Assembly (NCBI RefSeq): GCF_900106945.1
Contig: NZ_FNNE01000006.1
Coordinates: 62,001 to 126,000 of the forward strand
Reading direction: 5' to 3'
Length of the DNA stretch: 64,000 nucleotides
Origin: Marinobacter mobilis
GTDB lineage: Bacteria; Pseudomonadota; Gammaproteobacteria; Pseudomonadales; Oleiphilaceae
The position numbers were made by a program, and so were the translations under genes. How positions within the stretch are numbered: the stretch's first letter is position 1; each line of letters starts with the position of its first letter. Under the pieces are notes generated by a model. That model was not told the DNA's origin. It made no database searches and was given only the letters and a program-made list of their open reading frames with translations. Shown here in pieces: positions 33,708 through 41,781 of the stretch.

Positions 33708-35969
33708 ATGGCGTCAGTTTCCCCGCGGGTTGCAGAGGCGGTTGCCTCAGTTTCCCGAAAGGATTTTGTGTTTTCCTCAGACCTGACCTCCACGGTGTCC
33801 GGTCGTTCCATCCCCCGTGAAGATATCGTCCGTCATATTCTTGGCATGGTGCCCGAGATTGAGCCCACCCAGGTCGTGATGCATGTGGGCGGTGGCGCCG
33901 GGTACCTGGCGGCAGTTCTGGCTCACCTCGCCAATCGTGTCTTTTACGTCGAAAAAAATCCGGTTGTGGCTGAGGCCGCCCGGGAACGCTTTTTCAAGCT
34001 GGGCATCACAAATGTCGATGTGATTGACCAGTCTGCGCAATCCGGCTTTGAGCTGGATGAACCCTGTGACGTCATCCTGGTCACAACATTCTTGCCAGAC
34101 CGTATGGCGCTGTTGCCATACCTCCGGGAAGGCGGCGCGCTGTTGCTGATCGAGGGCAAGGGCGGGCCGGTGCCCAGTCTGACTATGTATCGCCGCGAAG
34201 AGCAGGCTCTCAAGCGTATCCGCACCCTCGGCTGGATCGATTTCAACCGCAATACTGAACAGATTCTGATCGACATGGGGCTGGTCAGCGAGGACAGCCT
34301 TGCCAAGGCCAGGGAAGAGGCCATTATCTCAAACCGGCGTCTGCTGGATGTGCTGCGGGGTAAGCTCAAGCTGGAAGATGATGAGCTGTACCGGTCGCTG
34401 GCCAAGCAGCGCAACATGCCCTATGCCATGGCGGACGAGCTGCTGGAACGCCTGGACCCTCACCTCTTCGGCGTCTTCTCTCGTACATTTCTTGATCTCT
34501 CCCGGCTCATTCCTCTGTGGCAGGATGACCATCGCATCACGGTAGCCACCGATGACCCGGATGCGCGTGCGGATCAGTTGGAGCACATGACTCAGGGCAA
34601 GGCTGTGCATTGCCTGCTGGTGACGCCGACCGACTACCGCCGGCTCTGGTCTGCGCTGGATCTGACGGAGAAGGGCAACCAGTTTATCGCCGACAATACG
34701 GTGAGCGAGCCGGAACGCCATGAAATGACCTCCGAGCTGCTTGGGGCCGAGGACGGCAAGCACATCAGCCCGTACCTGGTGTCGGTGTACGAATCCATTT
34801 TGCTGGAAGCGGTCAGCGAGAAAGCCAGCGACATTCATATAGAACAGTACGGCGAACGGGTTCGGATTCGTCTGCGGGTCGATGGCGACCTTCATGAGCT
34901 CAATCAGTACCAGCTGACGCCGCGGGAGTTGCGCGGAGTGATCAATGTGATCAAGCTGCGAGCTGAACTGAACATTGCTGAACGACGGCTACCCCAGGGT
35001 GGGCGATCGCGGCTGAAGCTGGCAGATACCAGCTACGATCTGCGTATTCAGACCCAGCCGAGTCTGCACGGGGAGCACGCGATCATCCGCCTGTTACCCC
35101 AGACCGGGCGAGCCATGACCATTGCCGAACTCGGCATGTCTGCGATGATCGGGGAACAGTACCAGCGGCTGCTGGATAATCCGGCAGGCTTGGTCCTGGT
35201 GGTTGGGCCGACCGGCTCTGGCAAGTCCACCACCTTATACGCCGGCCTGCAGACCCTGGCTGATGACGGCCGCCGGAAGGTGATTTCCGTTGAGGACCCC
35301 ATCGAGTATTCCATCGATAACGTCCAGCAGACACGGGTGCGTGCCGAGATAGGCTTCAATTTTGCCGATGCCATGCGGGCTTTCGTGCGTGAAGACCCGG
35401 ACGTGATCATGGTTGGTGAGATTCGTGACAAGGAAACGGCGATAGAAGCCATGCGAGCCTCCCAGACCGGCCATGTGGTCCTGTCCACGCTGCATTGCAA
35501 CGATGCGGTGGATGCGCTTCAGCGCCTCTATGACCTGGGTGTTCATCCCAATTCCATCGCCAGTGAGCTGCTGGCGGTGATCGCCCAGCGCCTCGCGAAA
35601 CGGATCTGTGTCCACTGTCGTGAACCGGCCGAAGCGGATCCGGTGATTCTGGCGGAACTGTTCCCCAACGGGGTCCCTGATAATTTTCGCTGCTTCGAGG
35701 GGCGAGGCTGTCCCCAGTGCAATGATCGTGGCACCCATGGCCGGATCGGGGTGGTTGAATTCATGTTGGTGGATGCCGATATCCGCAACGCCATTTCCAG
35801 CCAGCCCCCCATCGGTGAATTGCGTTGGCGGGCACTGGATTCTGGTTTGGTGACCATGAGAGACAGCGCGCTGGATCATGTCATCAGCGGTGAGATTCCC
35901 TTATCCGAACTGCCACGTATCCTCCCGCGGGAGCGGATGGCACCAGAGCAGCGCGGTGGAAGGAGATAG
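33708..35969 (+). CDS. PCMT-like methyltransferase domain fused to a GspE/PilB-type secretion ATPase
   Basis: The 753 residues form three parts. Residues about 10-180 resemble protein-L-isoaspartate methyltransferase: VMHVGGGAGYLAAVLAHLA is SAM motif I, with RVFYVEKNPVVAEAARERF next. Residues about 182-310 are a GspE_N/MshEN-like domain (LIDMGLVSEDSLAKAREEA). Residues 350-740 are a full T2SE ATPase: ASDIHIEQ, arginine-rich RVRIRLRVDGDLHEL, Walker A GPTGSGKST (500-508), Walker B DPDVIMVGEIRD (563-574), and paired CxxC zinc motifs at Cys634/637 and Cys668/671. The ATPase belongs to the PilB/MshE/GspE type, but no pilin or pseudopilin gene is nearby. The next gene starts at its stop. Confidence 0.85.
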   Translation: MASVSPRVAEAVASVSRKDFVFSSDLTSTVSGRSIPREDIVRHILGMVPEIEPTQVVMHVGGGAGYLAAVLAHLANRVFYVEKNPVVAEAARERFFKLGITNVDVIDQSAQSGFELDEPCDVILVTTFLPDRMALLPYLREGGALLLIEGKGGPVPSLTMYRREEQALKRIRTLGWIDFNRNTEQILIDMGLVSEDSLAKAREEAIISNRRLLDVLRGKLKLEDDELYRSLAKQRNMPYAMADELLERLDPHLFGVFSRTFLDLSRLIPLWQDDHRITVATDDPDARADQLEHMTQGKAVHCLLVTPTDYRRLWSALDLTEKGNQFIADNTVSEPERHEMTSELLGAEDGKHISPYLVSVYESILLEAVSEKASDIHIEQYGERVRIRLRVDGDLHELNQYQLTPRELRGVINVIKLRAELNIAERRLPQGGRSRLKLADTSYDLRIQTQPSLHGEHAIIRLLPQTGRAMTIAELGMSAMIGEQYQRLLDNPAGLVLVVGPTGSGKSTTLYAGLQTLADDGRRKVISVEDPIEYSIDNVQQTRVRAEIGFNFADAMRAFVREDPDVIMVGEIRDKETAIEAMRASQTGHVVLSTLHCNDAVDALQRLYDLGVHPNSIASELLAVIAQRLAKRICVHCREPAEADPVILAELFPNGVPDNFRCFEGRGCPQCNDRGTHGRIGVVEFMLVDADIRNAISSQPPIGELRWRALDSGLVTMRDSALDHVISGEIPLSELPRILPRERMAPEQRGGRR

Positions 35970-35974
35970 TGACA

Positions 35975-37072
35975 ATGAGCAACGACAGGGCGATTCAGCG
36001 ACTGCCGGCAGAACTGGCCTATCAGGAAGAGCTGGTTCGGCTGGCTGCCGCAGACAGCTCACCGAAGCCAGAAGGCTGGCGAATGTCTCCTCTGGCGGTC
36101 GAGGCCTTTGTGCTGGGCGATTCCGAGCGCAAGACCGAGGCCAAGTTTGTGGCGGAGCGCACGCTGGTGCGTCGCATCATTGTCTCTTTGTGTACCAATC
36201 GCGGCTGTCTGCTGGTGGGGGAGCCTGGAACGGCCAAGTCGTGGCTGTCGGAACTGATCGCAGCGGCGGTATCCGGGGACTCGACCCTCGCCCTTCAGGG
36301 GGGGGCGGTGAATCAGGTCAACCAGCTGTTGTACAGCTGGAACGGCGCCGTGTTGGCCAGTAAGGGACCCTGCCCGGAAGCGTTGGTGCCCAGCCCGCTG
36401 CTGCGGGGCATGCAGGCCGGTCAGTTGGTGCGTTTCGAAGAACTGGCGCGATGCCCTCAGTCATTGCAGGACGCCTTGCTGTCTGTGCTGTCGGATCGGG
36501 TCGCGGTGATCCCCGAGTTGGCCGGGGCTGAGGGTGTGGTCCATGCCCGTGCGGGTTTTAACGTGATAGGTACCGCTAACAGTGTGGATGCAGGGCTGTT
36601 CCAGATGAGCGCGGCCCTCAAGCGGCGGATGGATTTCGAGGAAATACGGCCGATTTCCCGCATTGACGACGAGATTGCCGTGGTGCAGCGTGAACTTGCG
36701 AAAAGTAATCGACAGGCGGGGGTAGATGTCCCGCCGGACGACTCGGTACTGGAAGTGCTGGTGACCATGTTCCATGAGTTGCGCAACGGTCAGTCCCTTG
36801 ACGGGCGCAGCACCGATCGTCTCTCCGGTGCCTCGCTGTCGACAGCCGAAGCCGTGTCGGTCGCCCATGCCACCAGTCTGAACGCCTGGTATTACGGCGA
36901 CGGCCGCATGACCATCGAGCAGTTGATGAACCACATTGTCGGCTCGGCGCTCAAGGATCATCCGGAAGACCGGCGCCGGTTGATGCATTACTTCGAGACT
37001 GAAGTCGCCCAGCGGGACGGCAGCCACTGGCAGGAACTGTACCGCCACCGGACTCTGCTCAAAGGCTTGTAG
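35975..37072 (+). CDS. MoxR-family AAA+ ATPase without an adjacent VWA gene
   Basis: From the ATG with AGGAG at 9-base spacing it has 365 residues (a GTG six bases earlier overlaps the previous stop). An N-terminal segment (LPAELAYQEELVRLAAADSS) precedes the AAA domain with Walker A GEPGTAKS at about 82-89, a Walker B-like RFEELARCPQSLQDALLSVL, sensor-1 VIGTANSVDAG and SAALKRRMDFE. From memory this N-terminus and the GEPGTAKS form resemble ATPases encoded with DUF5682 and VWA partners elsewhere, rather than the classical MoxR encoded at 52.1 kb. Such partners are absent here. It is probably co-translated with the PCMT-GspE protein. Confidence 0.8.
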   Translation: MSNDRAIQRLPAELAYQEELVRLAAADSSPKPEGWRMSPLAVEAFVLGDSERKTEAKFVAERTLVRRIIVSLCTNRGCLLVGEPGTAKSWLSELIAAAVSGDSTLALQGGAVNQVNQLLYSWNGAVLASKGPCPEALVPSPLLRGMQAGQLVRFEELARCPQSLQDALLSVLSDRVAVIPELAGAEGVVHARAGFNVIGTANSVDAGLFQMSAALKRRMDFEEIRPISRIDDEIAVVQRELAKSNRQAGVDVPPDDSVLEVLVTMFHELRNGQSLDGRSTDRLSGASLSTAEAVSVAHATSLNAWYYGDGRMTIEQLMNHIVGSALKDHPEDRRRLMHYFETEVAQRDGSHWQELYRHRTLLKGL

Positions 37073-37096
37073 GGCCCGGGGGCGGCGGAACGTGTG

Positions 37097-37396
37097 TCAG
37101 TCCTGGTCGTTGCTGCCCGAATCAGCGTCCGCTGGGGTCTTTCCCTGCAGGTTGAAGGCAAAGGCAAGAATTTCTGCAATCACCCGGTACAGGGTTTCCG
37201 GGATTTCGTCATTGAGTTCCAGCCGGCTCAGAATCCCCGCCAATTCGGCATTTTCATACAGCGGAACGCCATGGTCCCGGGCGATGCGGATGATCTCTTC
37301 GGCAAGTTCATCGGTGCCGGTGGCTGAGACGGTCGGTGCTTGCTGGCCATCATACTTAAGGGCAACGGCGGCCTGTCTGACAGGTTTCGGGTTCAT
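37097..37396 (-). CDS. FlhB C-terminal-domain-like protein (FhlB type)
   Basis: The 99 residues align with the cytoplasmic domain of FlhB after the cleavage site: AAVALKYDGQQAPTVSATGTD against the flhB segment YAVALKYDQKTMAAPIVVAKG, then EIIRIARDHGVPLYENAELAG and ETLYRVIAEILAFAF. It has no membrane segments and no NPTH. Such stand-alone proteins can substitute for the FlhB C-terminal part in export switching in other bacteria. It overlaps the upstream fliK-like gene as ATGA. Confidence 0.85.
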   Translation of the reverse strand: MNPKPVRQAAVALKYDGQQAPTVSATGTDELAEEIIRIARDHGVPLYENAELAGILSRLELNDEIPETLYRVIAEILAFAFNLQGKTPADADSGSNDQD

Positions 37397-38754
37397 GCCT
37401 TGATATCCACCAGTCGATGTTCCAGTTGCGTGCGGGCGCCACTCGGCTGGCCCTTGCGGCAGTCCAGATCAGTGACCTCCAGTCCCAGCTCGCTGAAGCT
37501 GCGGTGCAGCTCACCAATCTGGGCCTTGAGCTGGTTCAGGGTCGTGCTGCGCTCTGCCCAGACCAAGGCAGATACCTGCTGCTGACGCAGGGATACATCG
37601 AAATGCAGCGGGCCGAGGTCATCAAGGTCCATGGCCAGGGTAAGGCGCCATTCTGCGACCTGCTTCCGGGCCGAGGTTTCCTGTTGTTCCCGGTTCTCCC
37701 GCTCCTGTTCGATTTTCAGCTGTGCGATTCTTGGCTCGCCGGCATTGGTCAGCCACGGTAGCTCCAGTAACAAGGTGGCCGGAGGGGCGCCGTCGGCGGT
37801 GGTCCTGGCGCTTAGGGTCTGACTGTGTAACTGGTTGACCGAGACCCGGTTCAGCATACCAGCCAGCAGGCGCAGCATCTGAGCCACGGTGACCGGCTCG
37901 CTGCGGCTGATGGGGGCAGGGCTGGGGTGAAGGTTGGGAAATTGCAGGGGGGCCTGTACCAACTCCGGGCTGGTGAGCGGAGTCAGCCGGTTGAGGGGGT
38001 TCCCCTCTGCGCTATTGGCCGTGCCCCGGTCAGTCGCCAGGGCGGCGACTACGCGGGCCAGCGCCAGTTTCAGGTCGGCCAGGGCGGGGTCCGGTGAACG
38101 GCCCAGTCTGGCTTCGGCAAACAGTCCGCTTTCCGTCAGCCACTGACGGATCTGGTTGCTGGCGAATCCGGGTTGCGTATCGTTCAGCGTCGGCGCGGTT
38201 GCAAGTCCGGCCTGGGTAGGCAGGCGGGCGATGAGTTGCTGGATAGCGGAGCGGGCGGGTTCCGGTAGTGGTAGGAGCGGTGGTTTGCCCGGGCCAGGAA
38301 CGTCAGGGCGCACGCCGTTCCTGGCTGCACCGAGCAACTGCGCCAGGCCGCTGTCCAGACGTTGTTGCCAGGGCAGGTGCTGGGCAAGGGCCTGTGCGAT
38401 TCGGGCTTCCGGTGTCGCCGCAAGCTTGCCAAGCAGTTGCAATTCGTTGCCGACCCGCATCAGTTTTACCCAGTCACCGGGGGCCAGCCGGGTTTCGCCA
38501 ATGGCGGCTTGAACCGTTAATGGCTTGCCGCGAAGATCCAGCACCAGCTGATCCACCTGACCTTCCACTTTCTGTAACACCTCTGCCACCCTGGCCAGCA
38601 CGGTCGCGCGGTTGGCGATCTGCAGCTGGTCAAGCTGGATCCGGGCCTGCAGCAACAGCGCTGCGTTGGAGCCAGCGCTTTCCTTCGCCGGTGCGGCGGC
38701 GGAGACGCCCTGTTGCGGCATGGTGGTTGGTGTGCTGCCGTTGGGTACTTTCAT
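37393..38754 (-). CDS. Second FliK-like protein (Flg_hook C-terminal domain)
   Basis: From the ATG at 38754 (MKVPNGSTP) it has 453 residues; a TTG at 38778 would add eight. The middle is Pro/Leu/Ala-rich and variable. The C-terminal about 100 residues look like the FliK domain (WRLTLAMDLDDLGPLHFDVS, then RQQQVSALVWAERSTTLNQL and ELHRSFSELGLEVTDLDC). It shares an ATGA junction with the FlhB-like gene, so a ruler-like protein and its FlhB-type partner are made together. Its role relative to the main FliK is unknown. Confidence 0.78.
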   Translation of the reverse strand: MKVPNGSTPTTMPQQGVSAAAPAKESAGSNAALLLQARIQLDQLQIANRATVLARVAEVLQKVEGQVDQLVLDLRGKPLTVQAAIGETRLAPGDWVKLMRVGNELQLLGKLAATPEARIAQALAQHLPWQQRLDSGLAQLLGAARNGVRPDVPGPGKPPLLPLPEPARSAIQQLIARLPTQAGLATAPTLNDTQPGFASNQIRQWLTESGLFAEARLGRSPDPALADLKLALARVVAALATDRGTANSAEGNPLNRLTPLTSPELVQAPLQFPNLHPSPAPISRSEPVTVAQMLRLLAGMLNRVSVNQLHSQTLSARTTADGAPPATLLLELPWLTNAGEPRIAQLKIEQERENREQQETSARKQVAEWRLTLAMDLDDLGPLHFDVSLRQQQVSALVWAERSTTLNQLKAQIGELHRSFSELGLEVTDLDCRKGQPSGARTQLEHRLVDIKA

Positions 38755-38801
38755 CGTTACGTAATTGACAGGGGACAAAGGTAATCTTGTCCGGGTTTCG
38801 G

Positions 38802-38807
38802 TATACT
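38802..38807 (+). promoter_or_regulatory. Possible -10 element of the ccm operon
   Basis: TATACT at 38802-38807 is a near-consensus -10, but the -35 region at 17-base spacing (AGGTAA) is poor. It is about 95 bases before ccmA, in the 145-base divergent gap. A CCGCGG palindrome and a run of T residues follow it. Confidence 0.3.
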
Positions 38808-38899
38808 ACCGCGGTTTTTTTTATCCATGCCGTTGGCAGAGTTTTCTCCGGAACATTCCATGCTGATCATAGCGGCTTTGCCCCAGTTTTGAGGCCCCG

Positions 38900-39541
38900 A
38901 TGTCTGAGCCCATGCTAAAGGCTGTCAATCTCCAGTGTGAACGTGGTGACCGTATCCTGTTTCAGGGCCTTGATGTGTCCATAGTGCCCGGGACTGTCAC
39001 GCGTGTCGAGGGGCCCAACGGTGCGGGTAAAACCACGTTGCTGAGAATTCTCGCCGGGCTGAATGACAGCTACAGTGGTGAGGTGCTGTGGTGCGGCGAA
39101 CCCCGTGCCTGGCACCGGGAAGCTTTCCACCGCAACTTGCTCTATATCGGCCATCGGCCAGGTATCAAACCGTTGCTGACACCGCTGGAAAACCTCCGTT
39201 CCCTGACGTCAGTCCGCCGGCCCCTGTCGGATGAGTCTCTCTGCCAGGCTCTGGACGGAACCGGTCTGCACGGGTATCACCACGCGCAGTGTCGCAGCCT
39301 GTCGGCCGGTCAGCAGCGTCGTGTTGCTCTTGCGCGCTTGCTGGTTTCTGACGAGCCGTTGTGGATCCTTGATGAGGCGTTTACCGCGCTGGACTACCAC
39401 GGGGTGGCCGGGCTGGAACAGTTGCTAAGTGATCATGCGGCTTCTGGTGGCGCGGTGGTGATTACCACTCATCATGATCTTGACCTGCCCGGCATGCACC
39501 GGCTGCGCCTTGGGGCAGGGGAGGCAAGTCATGAACTCTGA
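38900..39541 (+). CDS. ccmA: Cytochrome c maturation ABC ATPase CcmA
   Basis: CcmA is the ATPase that releases holo-CcmE from the CcmABCD complex. The 213 residues contain Walker A GPNGAGKTT (38-46), the ABC signature CRSLSAGQQRRVALAR, Walker B PLWILDEAF and the H-loop ITTHHD. Length matches the family (about 207). It overlaps ccmB by 11 bases and heads a nine-gene ccm operon. Confidence 0.97.
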   Translation: MSEPMLKAVNLQCERGDRILFQGLDVSIVPGTVTRVEGPNGAGKTTLLRILAGLNDSYSGEVLWCGEPRAWHREAFHRNLLYIGHRPGIKPLLTPLENLRSLTSVRRPLSDESLCQALDGTGLHGYHHAQCRSLSAGQQRRVALARLLVSDEPLWILDEAFTALDYHGVAGLEQLLSDHAASGGAVVITTHHDLDLPGMHRLRLGAGEASHEL

Positions 39542-40253
39542 GGCGCCCGAGATGACCCTGGCCGCAGTCAGGGTGCCGGTCTGGCGGGCGATGGCGGCCA
39601 TCATTCGGCGGGACCTTCGGGCCAGCCTGCGCCAGCGTCAGGACCTGTTGAACCCGCTGCTGTTCTTTTTCATGGTGGTGACGCTGTTCCCCCTTGGTGT
39701 TAGCCCGGAAGTTTCATTTCTCCAGCAGGCGGGTACCGGTATCCTGTGGGTGGCGGCACTGCTATCGACGCTGTTGTCCCTGGATCACCTGTTTCGCCAT
39801 GACTTCGATGACGGCACGCTGGAACAGATGATGCTCCAGCCACAGCCGCTGTTTTTGCTGGTGCTGGCGAAAAGCCTGGCGCATTGGCTGCTGACAGGGC
39901 TGCCGTTGGTGATGCTGGCACCGGTGCTTGGCATAATGTTGCATCTGGACGGGAACTCTATCGGAATATTGTGTCTAACGCTGCTGATCGGCACCCCGGT
40001 GCTGAGCCTGATTGGTGCGATCGGCGCCGCGTTGACCCTGGGATTGCGTGCCGGCGGGGTGTTGCTGTCGCTGTTGATCATTCCCCTGTACATTCCGGTG
40101 CTGATCTTTGGTACCGGAACGGTGGCAGCGGCGTCTAATGGTGCGCCGGTAGGAGGCTACCTCGCCCTGATGATGGCATTTCTGGTGCTGGCCGTTACAC
40201 TGGCACCCTTTGCGTCAGCCGCAGCACTGAAGATCAGTCTGTCAAACAGCTAA
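39531..40253 (+). CDS. ccmB: Heme exporter membrane protein CcmB
   Basis: From the ATG at 39531 the product has 240 residues with six hydrophobic segments. Typical CcmB stretches are IIRRDLRASLRQRQDLLNPL, FFFMVVTLFPLGVSP and GILWVAALLSTLLSLDHLF. It forms the ABC membrane unit with CcmA and CcmC. GGGGAGG is positioned well for this start; the longer reading within ccmA is rejected. Confidence 0.97.
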   Translation: MNSEAPEMTLAAVRVPVWRAMAAIIRRDLRASLRQRQDLLNPLLFFFMVVTLFPLGVSPEVSFLQQAGTGILWVAALLSTLLSLDHLFRHDFDDGTLEQMMLQPQPLFLLVLAKSLAHWLLTGLPLVMLAPVLGIMLHLDGNSIGILCLTLLIGTPVLSLIGAIGAALTLGLRAGGVLLSLLIIPLYIPVLIFGTGTVAAASNGAPVGGYLALMMAFLVLAVTLAPFASAAALKISLSNS

Positions 40254-40283
40254 CGGGTAGCAGTTTATTTAGGTATTAACTTG

Positions 40284-41039
40284 ATGTGGCAATTCATTCG
40301 GCAACTCTTCCATAAATTCGGTTCGCCCAAATGGTTTTACGGTATCGCGTCAAAAATGATGCCGTGGCTGTTGGCCATAGGATTGATCCTGCTTCTGGCG
40401 GGTTTGGTCTGGGGGTTGGCGTTTGCCCCGGCGGAACGTCTGCAGGGTAATAGCTATCGAATCATCTTCATTCATGTACCCAGTGCCTTCCTGGCTCAGT
40501 CGATCTACATCATGATGGCCGTCGCTGCGGTAGTGACCCTGGTGTGGCGGATGAAACTGGCTGACCTGTTTGTGCGGGCGGTGGCGCCTGTGGGTGCGGT
40601 GCTGACGTTCCTGGCGCTGTTCACCGGTGCAGTATGGGGGAAGCCCACCTGGGGCACGTGGTGGGTCTGGGATGCCCGCCTTACGTCCATGCTGATCCTG
40701 CTGTTCCTCTATTTCGGGGTGATTGTACTGATGTCGGCGATTGCCGATGAGAAGTCCTCCGCCCGTGGTGTTGCCGTTCTGGTACTGGTGGGCGTGGTCA
40801 ATATCCCCATCATCAAGTACTCGGTGGAGTGGTGGAACACACTGCATCAGCCGGCCACCTTCAAACTTACCGAAAAACCTTCCATGGCCCCGGAGATGTG
40901 GGTTCCGTTGCTGTTTGCGGTACTGGGTCTTTACCTGCTCTTTGGCTGGCTGGCGTGTTTGCGCATGCAAACTGAAATTCTGAAACGGGAGCGCCGTACC
41001 CGGTGGGTCCGCGATCTGGCCGCGGCAGGGGGCAACTGA
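40284..41039 (+). CDS. ccmC: Heme handling protein CcmC
   Basis: CcmC loads heme onto CcmE in the periplasm. The 251 residues (a TTG directly before the ATG could add one) have six membrane segments and the WWD heme-handling motif WGTWWVWDARLTSMLILLFL with external histidines in FIHVPSAF and WNTLHQPATF. Length is usual. Confidence 0.97.
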   Translation: MWQFIRQLFHKFGSPKWFYGIASKMMPWLLAIGLILLLAGLVWGLAFAPAERLQGNSYRIIFIHVPSAFLAQSIYIMMAVAAVVTLVWRMKLADLFVRAVAPVGAVLTFLALFTGAVWGKPTWGTWWVWDARLTSMLILLFLYFGVIVLMSAIADEKSSARGVAVLVLVGVVNIPIIKYSVEWWNTLHQPATFKLTEKPSMAPEMWVPLLFAVLGLYLLFGWLACLRMQTEILKRERRTRWVRDLAAAGGN

Positions 41040-41043
41040 CATC

Positions 41044-41271
41044 ATGGCCTTTGACTCCATCTCTGCATTTATTGTCATGGGCGGCCACGGCCCTTACGTA
41101 TGGACCTGCTATGCGGTCTTTGTCTTGGCCCTGCTGGGGCTGGGTGTGTGGTCCCGGCGCCAGCGCAACACGGTATTGCGTACCCAGAAACGCCAGATGG
41201 ATCTGGAACAGAATGGCCGCGTCACCGACAAGCCGGCGCCAGCCTCCTTTACCCGAATTCACCCATCCTGA
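41044..41271 (+). CDS. ccmD: Heme exporter protein CcmD
   Basis: CcmD is a small single-pass protein stabilising CcmABC-CcmE. The 75 residues have the family layout: a short N-terminal part with FIVMGGHGPYVWTCY, one membrane helix (about 19-38) and a basic tail (RRQRNTVLRTQKRQ). It is four bases after ccmC. Confidence 0.93.
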   Translation: MAFDSISAFIVMGGHGPYVWTCYAVFVLALLGLGVWSRRQRNTVLRTQKRQMDLEQNGRVTDKPAPASFTRIHPS

Positions 41272-41292
41272 TTATTGGTAGTTCAATTCATC

Positions 41293-41751
41293 ATGCACCC
41301 GATACGAAAAAAGCGACTGACCATTATCCTGTTCCTGCTGGCCGGGCTGGCCATTGCTGTTGGCCTGACCACCTATGCCCTGCGCCAGAACATTAACCTG
41401 TTCTATGACCCCACCCAGATTGCCTCAGGGGAGGCACCTCTGGATGCCCGAATCCGTGCCGGAGGCATGGTCAAGCAAGGCTCCGTGGTCCGCAGTGATC
41501 AGGACTTGACGGTGGAGTTCGAGGTCACTGACTTTGTATCGTCGGTCACAGTGCGTTACACCGGTATTCTTCCGGACCTGTTTGACGAAGGGCAAGGCGT
41601 GGTCGCCATGGGACGTTTGCACCCCGACGGGGTGTTTGTGGCAGACCAGGTGCTGGCCAAGCACGATGAGAATTACATGCCGCCGGAAGTGAGCGATGCG
41701 CTCGAGAAGGCTGAGGCCAGTGGAGCCCGGGCTCCCGCCATGAACCAGTAG
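41293..41751 (+). CDS. ccmE: Heme chaperone CcmE
   Basis: CcmE carries heme covalently to the CcmFH ligase. The ATG at 41293 (MHPIRKKRL) gives 152 residues: an N-terminal anchor (about 8-27), an OB-fold domain ([18 protein letters not shown]), and the heme-binding His124 in AKHDENYMP with the downstream Tyr128. The upstream in-frame TTG at 41275 adds six residues and has no better ribosome site. Confidence 0.97.
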   Translation: MHPIRKKRLTIILFLLAGLAIAVGLTTYALRQNINLFYDPTQIASGEAPLDARIRAGGMVKQGSVVRSDQDLTVEFEVTDFVSSVTVRYTGILPDLFDEGQGVVAMGRLHPDGVFVADQVLAKHDENYMPPEVSDALEKAEASGARAPAMNQ

Positions 41752-41781
41752 CCGAACACCGGCGCGGACAGAGGTAGACCC

